A stretch of DNA of 64,000 bases from Tillus elongatus (lineage: Eukaryota; Arthropoda; Insecta; Coleoptera; Cleridae). The DNA is taken from contig OZ023266.1 in the NCBI GenBank assembly GCA_964006375.1, positions 65,040,946 to 65,104,945 of the forward strand, in the 5' to 3' direction. Made by a program: the position numbers and the translations under genes. Within the stretch, counting starts at the first letter, position 1. Each line of letters starts with the position of its first letter. This document shows, one piece after another, positions 57,590 through 64,000 of this stretch. The notes below the pieces were generated by a model. That model was not told the origin of the DNA, did not search any database, and saw nothing but the letters and a program-made list of their open reading frames with translations.

Positions 57590-58540
57590 TCTTTCGGACT
57601 GGTTCGTTATCGGATAACTCCTGCAAAAACTCTATATAATAAGGATGAAGCTTTTTAAAATTTAATACTATATGTGCCGTCTGCAACGTAATTCCACTGC
57701 CTCGGCCAATTTTCCGATCACTACTGTGGGGGTTTCCCTTACACTGCCAATAACACCTTTAGTTTTATTTCTTCGCTTATAGACCGGCGACCTGTTTTTA
57801 TCGAATCTTCTACGCTAGACGTTTCTCGAAATTTCGGTGACGGTCGACTTAACCTCAACAGGAAAGTACCAAAACGGCGCACACCGCAAGAAAGCGTGTG
57901 TAACGTAGAGTAATAATCTGATAAAAAATTACGGAAAATCTATAAATAACAGATTAATTGAGGAATTAGGTTCTCGAAAACACACGATTTGCACGTTTCG
58001 AACTGAAAATTTTCAGAAGCGTTGCCACATGTAATATTTAATCCCAAGAGTGTTTTGCCGCTTTAAGGAAATAAAAGATCTAAAGTGGTTCTAACACACA
58101 ATCCTGCCCACCTGACCTTCTGGACCTGACAACACCGCCTATCTGCATCAAATATGTCAACAAAACAACAGTCATAACCTCAGGTGCAAAAACATATGTT
58201 TTCGTTGCAAATCGAAACGTTTTAATTGCGTTTATCATTGAAAGGTTATTAAAAACGAAATATACCACATTGCTTAACTTTACTGAGGTATGTACAACTG
58301 TTTTTAGGCCATATTCTATTATAATGACGTTAGTATGTAGTTGATGTTAAGTCGACCGTTCCCGAAACTTCTTATCTATTCGACTGACTGTTGAGTGATT
58401 GATAGACATAGCCGAATATTTAGTATTAAACAGAATACACATCCCTGCCTGAGTTCGAACCCTCGCACCATAACCAATCATCATTATAACTTCAGTTCTT
58501 TGAGCTATTGATAAATGCATTTTGCCAGCAATTTGATAAG
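57590..58540 (-). pseudogene. mariner-superfamily transposase, 5' part (split gene)
   Basis: On the minus strand from about 58521: MHLSIAQRTEVIMMIGYGAR, then FNTKYSAMSINHSTVSRI and DKKFRER, a DUF4817/HTH-type N-terminus of IS630-Tc1-mariner transposases. An inverted-repeat insertion (57828-58371) follows. Then GRRSISEEIKLKVLLAV, a stop, GNPHSSDRKIGRGSGITLQT, HPYYIEFLQELSDNEPVRK reach 57588, where copy C begins. The gene continues at 54416 with RIQLCATLMD. Start codon choice follows the first ATG of the HTH frame; upstream codons to 58592 look non-coding. Confidence 0.78.
57828..58371. mobile_element. 544-bp inverted-repeat insertion in the split transposase
   Basis: Left end AAATTTCGGTGACGGTCGAC plus TTAACCTCAAC, right end the reverse complement with mismatches (GTTGATGTTAAGTCGACC and GTTCCCGAAACTT), arms about 30 bp. 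The interior is AT-rich with no recognised gene. It lies between the first and second HTH segments of the mariner-type transposase. The TTAA in each arm recalls piggyBac targets, but the arms continue outward past TTAA, so I do not assign a superfamily. Confidence 0.6.
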
Positions 58541-58853
58541 TAATTTGAAAAAGCAAAAGTTGAAAATTATATGTAATTACTTTGCACGACAACCAAAACG
58601 TAAATTTGCTACTATTATCTGTACATTGTATCTCAAAAAATTATCAAACTTATGCTTGATTACTTTTTATGACACATGTCACGCAGCAGATAATTGTTAT
58701 CATCAGTCGATTGTTACAAATACGACATAGTATACAACAAAATCTCTAGACTTCTTTTAGCACAAGAAGTCCAACGCTTTGAACATTGTTTACCGACTTT
58801 GAGATATTGAAGTATCATATCAGAAGTATCATATCAGTATCATAAGACTGGAC

Positions 58854-58866
58854 TATGTAATTCTTT
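58854..58866. repeat. SINE family 2 target-site duplication, left copy
   Basis: TATGTAATTCTTT, repeated exactly at 63845-63857. Confidence 0.93.
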
Positions 58867-58879
58867 GCGCCTCCGTGGC
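58867..58879 (+). mobile_element. tRNA-derived SINE (family 2), first 13 bp
   Basis: GCGCCTCCGTGGC, the 5' tip of the SINE that continues at 63648 on the far side of the LTR retrotransposon. Its last five bases, GTGGC, are the LTR element's target duplication. Confidence 0.88.
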
Positions 58880-59126
58880 TGTTTTAGATGTTGTTTTGTA
58901 ATAACTTTTATTACTATTAATACACCAGCTCACAATATTAATTAACAATTATTTAGACAAGTGTACAGCTACTTACATGTGACCGGGCTACTACGACCAT
59001 CATCATCTGTCATCTCCCGTGTGTCATGGAGGAACCACGTCTCTATGGCTCACCTCGTACAGATCAGGACGGTTACTAAAGCCGTATTCACATCTTAATG
59101 TAAAGTAAGTTTACACATATGTGACA
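58880..59126 (-). repeat. 3' LTR of the gypsy element
   Basis: In coding orientation it starts TGTCACATATGTG and ends TCTAAAACA (TG...CA ends). It differs from the 5' LTR at two positions (near 58946 and 59002). Confidence 0.97.
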
Positions 59127-59215
59127 TCCCTTTTTTTCCCAAAATATTAAATAACATTTCTCACAAAATTAATATTTAAATTTAATTATGATAAAACAAA
59201 ACACAAGATCTAAAA

Positions 59216-61325
59216 TTACTCTCCAAACCTAACAGGCTTGACAACACTACGTCCAAAACGAGTTTTGTAAGCATTATTAACACTATCACTGTCACAATTC
59301 ACTTTTGTTACAGTTGGGGTTTTATAATTTGACTTTGGTTCAAATTGTACTGGCTGTGTATCATCACGATTTAAACTGGACTGATTTAGAGTATCTTTGT
59401 TATCATTACTATTGTTTACAGTTTGAGGAATAATATCAGAATCCGGTACTGGCTGAACTTTAAAGGGATTCAAAGATGGCTTTAAAAATGATGAATTCCT
59501 TCTATAAAGATTCCGATTTTCATCTCGTACTAAATATGATCTAGGAGTACTGTGAGGTGCTATAATTTCAGCAGGAACCCAATAATTGTCCTTTCTAAGC
59601 ATCACACTCTGACCTTGATCAAAGTCGACACGATTTTTAGAATTTATATCATAATACTCCTTTACATTTTCCTCTTTGCGTTTAAGCTTTTCAGAGTTTT
59701 TATTTCCGTTTTCTAATAAAATTTTATTGCAAGTTGGTAATGTCGTTCTTAAAACTCTATTAAAAAGAAGTTCGCAAGGAGACACATTTAGACCAGCCAG
59801 TGGTGTTGTTCTATATTCAAGTAGAGCAAGTGCTATGTCACTAACAGAATCGTTGCACTTTCTCAATATGTTTTTACAAATGCCAACTGCATGTTCTGCT
59901 AGACCATTTGACTTGGGATAATGAGGACTCGAGGTTATCAATTGTATTTCCCAATCTTTTGCAAAAGACCTAAATTCATTACTACTGAAAGGCATATTGT
60001 CAGAAACAAAGGTTTTTGGTATCCCATGGGTAGAGAATAGGATTTTTAAATGTTTAACAATTTCTGATGCTGTTTTATATTTAATGGGTATCATTTCTAA
60101 CCAGCTGCTATAGTAATCTACAACAGTTAAATAATTACGACCAGCATGAGTAAAGATATCTGCTGCAATCTTAATAAATGGCATATTTGGTCTTTCATGC
60201 TGAATTAAAGGCTCCTTTTGAATATTTCTACTGTACTTTAAACAGGTCTTGCACTTTAAGATAAAATTTTGTATATCAGTGGTCATTCCGGGCCAATAAA
60301 ATATTTTTCTAGCTCTAGCTTTACTTTTTTCAATACCAAAGTGTCCTGTATGTAATTTATTAAGCATCTCCTTTCTTAAGTCAGAAGGAACCACTAATTT
60401 ATAACTATGAAAGAGGAGACCATCAGACACATGCAGATCATGTCTAATTTTATAAAATGTTTTAACTTCTGGACTCAAGATTAAATTTTTGTGCTTCGGC
60501 CAACCTAAATTACAATATTTTTGTACTGTAGATAAAATAGTATCATTCAATGTGGAATTTTTTAGTTGTTGTAACCTTTCATCAGAAATGGGAAGTTCAA
60601 ATTCAACAGAATGGATCATGTCACTCATTTCAGGGTCATCCTTTATAGGTTTTTTTATAAATGATCTAGAAAGAAGATCTGCTATAAACATAAGTTTACC
60701 TGGTAGGTATTCAACTTTAAAGTTATATTTTAGTACTTTTAATTTAAGACGTTGTAATCTACTACTGACATTACATATTTGTTTTTGGCTTATTGAAACT
60801 AATGGTTTATGATCTGTTTTTACTAATACTTTTCTGCCATAAATATAATGATGAAATTTATTTAAGCAAAATGAAATGGATAGAAATTCTTTCTATTTGT
60901 GCCCATTTCTTTTCTGTTTCTGTGAGACTGCGAGAGCAAAAGGCTATAGGCTTGCCATTTTGTAATAGACAACCACCTACACCATTTTGACTAGCATCTG
61001 ACTGTATCTCTATAGGCAAATTTCCATCAAATATTTGTAAAGTAGGAATTTCTGTAATTAACTTTTTTATCTTCACAAACTGTTCAGAGTGATCTTCAGT
61101 CCATAGCCATGGAACATTATTTTTTATTAAACTTCTGAAGGAAGCTAAAATATTTGACAAATCAGCTAAGTATTTTGTTAAATAATTAATCATCCCTAGT
61201 ATTCTTAATAGGTCCTTTTTGTCTTGAGGTACTTTAAGTGCAAGTATGGCTTGAACATACTCAGGATCAGGCCTAACACCCTCTTCTGAAAAAATCCGTC
61301 CTACATATTTTACTGAACTAACTTT
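59216..61325 (-). pseudogene. pol: gypsy pol continuation: RNase H and integrase (one frameshift)
   Basis: Continues the preceding frame after the TAG: SVKYVGRIFSEEGV, then the connection domain (LLRILGMINYLTKYLADLS). RNase H starts at IQSDASQNGVGGCLL. A 1-nt shift near 60890, after KKWAQIE, moves the rest (KTDHKPLVSI and onwards) to another frame. Integrase runs from LHTGHFGIEKSKARARKIFY with KCKTC (HHCC zinc site), AADIFTHAGRNYLTVVDYYS (first D), TFVSDNMPFSSNEF (second D) and YPKSNGLAEHAV (E). The last 150 codons are a basic and Asn-rich C-terminus ending FGRSVVKPVRFGE. The frame from 60691 is open to its natural stop. Confidence 0.93.
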
Positions 61326-63275
61326 CTATTGCACTTTATTTTTATTAAATTTTATGCCAAACTCTTCGGCTCTTTTTACAACTAATTTCAGAATTTTATC
61401 GTGTTCTTCCATAGTTTTTTCAGCTATTATAAAATCATCAAAGTATATACCTACTTGTAAGTCCCCAAATAATTTCTCGTTTATTCTCTGGAATACTCCA
61501 GGACTAACAGACAAACCAAATGGTAATCTTTTGAAAGAGTACTTACCAAATGGGGTTATAAACGTACACAATTTGCTGCTTTCTAAATCTAATGGCACAT
61601 GATAAAACCCTTCTTTTAAATCCAAAACAGTAAATATCTTTTTGCACTGCAATTTCAATCCTAACTCCTCAATAGTAGGTATCGGAAATTGATCTGTGCA
61701 AATGCACTTATTTAGATGTACCGGATCTAAACATAACCTAAGTGAACCATCATTCTTTTCAACAATAACTAGATTGTTGACCCACTCAGTTGGTTCATCC
61801 CTTTTAGTGATAATACCTCTTAGCTCAAGATTATCAAGAGTCTTTTTTAACTTTGGTTTAACTGTGTCTGGAACCCTTCTGCAAGAGCTGACTACTGGAA
61901 TAGCATTTTTATTTAATATTAATTTATACTTAAATAGAACTTTACCAGTACCCTCAAAAACATTTATATGATTTTTGATAAACTCTGTTTTATTACCACC
62001 ATTATTACTAGGCGGAATTTGCTTATTTTCATTGACAACATCTACTCTATTTAGTAATTTGAATTTAACACATGTATTAAGCCCAAGTATCGGCATGCTA
62101 TTAACATCAACCAATACAAATTTGACCTTACAAAACTGATTTTTAATTTCGCATCTTAATATTACACTACCTATTGTTTTTAATTTATTATCTCCATATG
62201 TAATTAGTGACACATCATTTTTTTCTATGCTACTATTATCAATACCAAGTTTTTTAAAAATTCTTATAGGCAAACAATTACAATTTGCTCCACTATCTAA
62301 CTTAAAAACAATTTTCTTATGGTTGATTTTGACATCAATTGTCCAAAGATTATTTTCTTTATTCTTACAATCAATATTATCTAACATAATAAAGTCAATA
62401 TAAGGTTCATTATCACTAGTATCAGTTGAATTTTCATGTACATGTATAACATGTAGCTGTTTTCGATTAAATTTTTTCTTACTAATATTATTTTTATTAA
62501 CAAATATATCCTTATTATAATTTGTATTTGTACCCTTATTATAATTTATATTTTTACACCCTATTGTGAAATGATTAGGCTTGTGACAATTTCTACAAAT
62601 CCTACCATAGGCAGGACATTGTCTTTGGCCATGATTAGTACCACATTTAAAGCAATCATAATTATTATTATTTACAGTCTTATTAATTATCCTACCTCTT
62701 GTTTTACTTACGATAGCATCTACCTCAACAGTGTTTCTTAGTCCCTTGAGCTGATATTTACTTGCCTCTGTTGAACGACACTGTCTCTCAGCCTCTGCTA
62801 ACGTTAAATTTGGAATGCGTAACAATCTGCCTTGGAGCTGCACATCTCTAATGCTACTTACAATTTTATCCCTTACCAGTGAGTCTAATAAGTTCTGGAA
62901 ATTACAATTTTTTGCTAACATTTTGACATCTGTCAGAAAATGGTCAAATTCTTCATTCTCTTCTTGCTTTCTGACAAAAAACTTGAAACGATCGTAAGTT
63001 TCATTTCTCAACGGTCTGCAGTATTCTTTGAAAGCATTTAACACTACATCATATTTCATTCTATCCTCTTCTGTTAATTCTAAAGTTTCATAAATATCCT
63101 GGGCCTCTTCCCCAGCTAGGTTTAAAAATATTGCAATCTTAGTGGGTTCATCTTTGGCACTAAACCCTGTTGCAGCCATGTAAATTTTAAAACTATTCAT
63201 GAATTTATCGAAGTTTTGACTTGCATTGTGATCAAAATTTATATTTTTAGGTGGTTTGAACGCTGATGCCTCCAT
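61326..63275 (-). CDS. gag-pol: gypsy gag, protease and N-terminal reverse transcriptase
   Basis: One frame of 649 codons from ATG at 63275. Residues 1 to about 190 are a retrotransposon gag domain (capsid-like; IAIFLNLAGEEAQDIYE, then EYCRPLRNETYDRFKFFVRK). Zinc knuckles lie at about 213-250 (CFKCGTNHGQRQC, CRNCHKPNHFTIGC). The protease has KLDSGANCNCLP near 330 (DSG in place of the more usual DTG). RT begins near 455: LRLCLDPVHLNK, FTVLDLKEGFYHVPLD, LPFGLSVSPGVFQ, then YFDDFI, the YxDD catalytic box. Gag and pol share a frame with no shift between them. The frame ends at TAG (61326-61328), but RT-RNase H similarity continues in the same frame beyond it, so the stop is a mutation. Confidence 0.95.
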   Translation of the reverse strand: MEASAFKPPKNINFDHNASQNFDKFMNSFKIYMAATGFSAKDEPTKIAIFLNLAGEEAQDIYETLELTEEDRMKYDVVLNAFKEYCRPLRNETYDRFKFFVRKQEENEEFDHFLTDVKMLAKNCNFQNLLDSLVRDKIVSSIRDVQLQGRLLRIPNLTLAEAERQCRSTEASKYQLKGLRNTVEVDAIVSKTRGRIINKTVNNNNYDCFKCGTNHGQRQCPAYGRICRNCHKPNHFTIGCKNINYNKGTNTNYNKDIFVNKNNISKKKFNRKQLHVIHVHENSTDTSDNEPYIDFIMLDNIDCKNKENNLWTIDVKINHKKIVFKLDSGANCNCLPIRIFKKLGIDNSSIEKNDVSLITYGDNKLKTIGSVILRCEIKNQFCKVKFVLVDVNSMPILGLNTCVKFKLLNRVDVVNENKQIPPSNNGGNKTEFIKNHINVFEGTGKVLFKYKLILNKNAIPVVSSCRRVPDTVKPKLKKTLDNLELRGIITKRDEPTEWVNNLVIVEKNDGSLRLCLDPVHLNKCICTDQFPIPTIEELGLKLQCKKIFTVLDLKEGFYHVPLDLESSKLCTFITPFGKYSFKRLPFGLSVSPGVFQRINEKLFGDLQVGIYFDDFIIAEKTMEEHDKILKLVVKRAEEFGIKFNKNKVQ

Positions 63276-63395
63276 TTTTATCGGCGTTTTACGTTCACGT
63301 TATCACGTTACACACAAGGTCAACGTACCTTTACAGCAAATTCTCTTAATTGTGGAACTACTTTGTGTGGATTCTTTACATAAAACCTGACACCA

Positions 63396-63642
63396 TGTTT
63401 TAGATGTTGTTTTGTAATAACTTTTATTACTATTAATACACCAGCTCACAATATTAATTAACATTTATTTAGACAAGTGTACAGCTACTTACATGTGACC
63501 GGGCTACTACGACCATCGTCATCTGTCATCTCCCGTGTGTCATGGAGGAACCACGTCTCTATGGCTCACCTCGTACAGATCAGGACGGTTACTAAAGCCG
63601 TATTCACATCTTAATGTAAAGTAAGTTTACACATATGTGACA
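63396..63642 (-). repeat. 5' LTR of the gypsy element
   Basis: The 247-bp partner of 58880-59126. It should carry the promoter of the element and is followed on the minus strand by the primer-binding site TGGTGTCAGG at about 63395-63386. Confidence 0.97.
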
Positions 63643-63844
63643 GTGGCCGTGCGGGAAAGTCGATTCAGACTTTCCAATACGGACTCGGGGGTCGACGGTT
63701 CGAGCCTCACCGGCGGCGGATGATTTTTCAAAATCACTGTCGTCGTTGAGATCGAGCTCAAGGTGGAGGCTAGGTTAGTTTAGATGAGCAAAAAGGGTCA
63801 GCAATGGCCTAATTGCTAGTAAGCATCTTACCTTTACCTTTATT
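63643..63844 (+). mobile_element. tRNA-derived SINE (family 2), main part
   Basis: Continues from 58879 after the 5-bp duplication (63643-63647). The tRNA-like head includes TGGCCGTGCGGG (A-box region), a perfect hairpin GGAAAGTC GATTCA GACTTTCC, and GGTTCGAGCCTC (B box, 63698). The body has GAGATCGAGCTCAAGGTGG and ends in TTACCTTTACCTTTAT repeats. The total SINE length without the LTR element is about 210 bp. The long arm between the boxes suggests a serine- or leucine-type tRNA origin. The target duplication TATGTAATTCTTT flanks the composite. Confidence 0.88.
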
Positions 63845-63857
63845 TATGTAATTCTTT

Positions 63858-64000
63858 ACAGGCTTTACTTGTGTTAAGGTGTTACTGATAAAAATGTATT
63901 TACTCAATTTATTTTATTCCAACAAAAAATGTTTTGCTGAATAGAGCATTGGAATGGGTTTAAACAGATGTACCACACTACCCACCGGCCAATTTCAAAA
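63858..64000. other. AT-rich flank, no gene seen
   Basis: Right flank of the SINE. Nothing recognised before the window ends. Confidence 0.4.

Larger units (their letters stand above)
58880..63642 (-). mobile_element. complete Ty3/gypsy LTR retrotransposon
   Basis: 4763 bp, coding on the minus strand. It has two 247-bp LTRs (2 mismatches), a 5-bp target duplication GTGGC (58875-58879 and 63643-63647), a primer-binding site TGGTGTCAGG immediately after the 5' LTR, and a polypurine tract GGGAAAAAAAGGGA just before the 3' LTR. Domain order is gag, zinc knuckle, protease, RT, RNase H, integrase, the Ty3/gypsy order. No env gene is present. All internal structure is intact except one stop and one frameshift in pol. 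Confidence 0.97.

Noticed and set aside
57828..58371. piggyBac MITE
   Set aside because: TTAA lies in both arms, but complementarity continues outside it, which a TTAA target duplication would not give. Left as an unassigned inverted-repeat insertion.
61326..61328. Programmed readthrough stop in gypsy pol
   Set aside because: The TAG lies in the middle of the reverse transcriptase instead of at a gag-pol boundary, so a simple disabling mutation is more likely.

Overview
This is repeat-rich, AT-rich nuclear DNA from an animal, most likely an arthropod; the species cannot be fixed from the sequence. I find no convincing host protein-coding gene, rRNA or functional tRNA. Nearly everything recognisable is a transposable element, a fragment of one, or tandem-repeat DNA. 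The arthropod call is an inference from the element mix (gypsy LTR element, Penelope-like element with GIY-YIG domain, short non-LTR elements, pogo/Tigger, hAT-ZBED type, IS630-Tc1-mariner type, tRNA-derived SINEs), the many long TA tracts and an insect-style heat-shock promoter.

Layout. 1-5727: a 3106-bp unit in tandem (1.84 copies visible, about six mismatches between copies), each carrying a decayed pogo/Tigger transposase. 5728-12900: AT-rich DNA with one copy of an unnamed dispersed repeat that contains a 217-bp TA tract, and two related inverted-repeat elements. 12930-16000: non-LTR retrotransposon copy A (minus). 16450-16822: 49-bp minisatellite. 17165-18060: hAT/ZBED-like transposase remnant. 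18140-19738: 5'-truncated Penelope-like element whose intact GIY-YIG reading frame lies directly downstream of a heat-shock-type promoter (19849-19925). 20745-29395: several copies of the dispersed TA-tract repeat, a 360-bp tRNA-derived SINE and an 88-bp minisatellite. 30048-33165: non-LTR copy B (plus). 34084-36416: mariner-superfamily element with about 595-bp terminal inverted repeats and a transposase broken by a single stop. 36500-43985: more dispersed repeat, a 1249-bp palindromic foldback element with an 8-bp target duplication, and a young 275-bp tandem array. 45000-52940: non-LTR fragments, AAT/ATT hairpin microsatellites, a decayed Tigger element and small inverted-repeat elements. 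54225-58540: a mariner-superfamily transposase gene split by non-LTR copy C, which is itself split by a SINE. 58854-63857: a complete gypsy-type LTR retrotransposon inserted into a SINE, with both sets of target duplications preserved.

How the parts relate. The window is a record of nested insertion more than a set of cooperating genes. The best-preserved elements are the gypsy copy (two mismatches between 247-bp LTRs, one stop and one frameshift in pol), the Penelope C-terminal frame (intact) and the mariner-type transposase (one stop). Long TA tracts recur beside the same dispersed repeat and have also arisen inside a retrotransposon coding region. The items most deserving follow-up are the heat-shock promoter upstream of the Penelope frame, the symmetrical foldback element with a conserved frame in each arm, and the dispersed TA-tract repeat family, which I could not assign to any known class.
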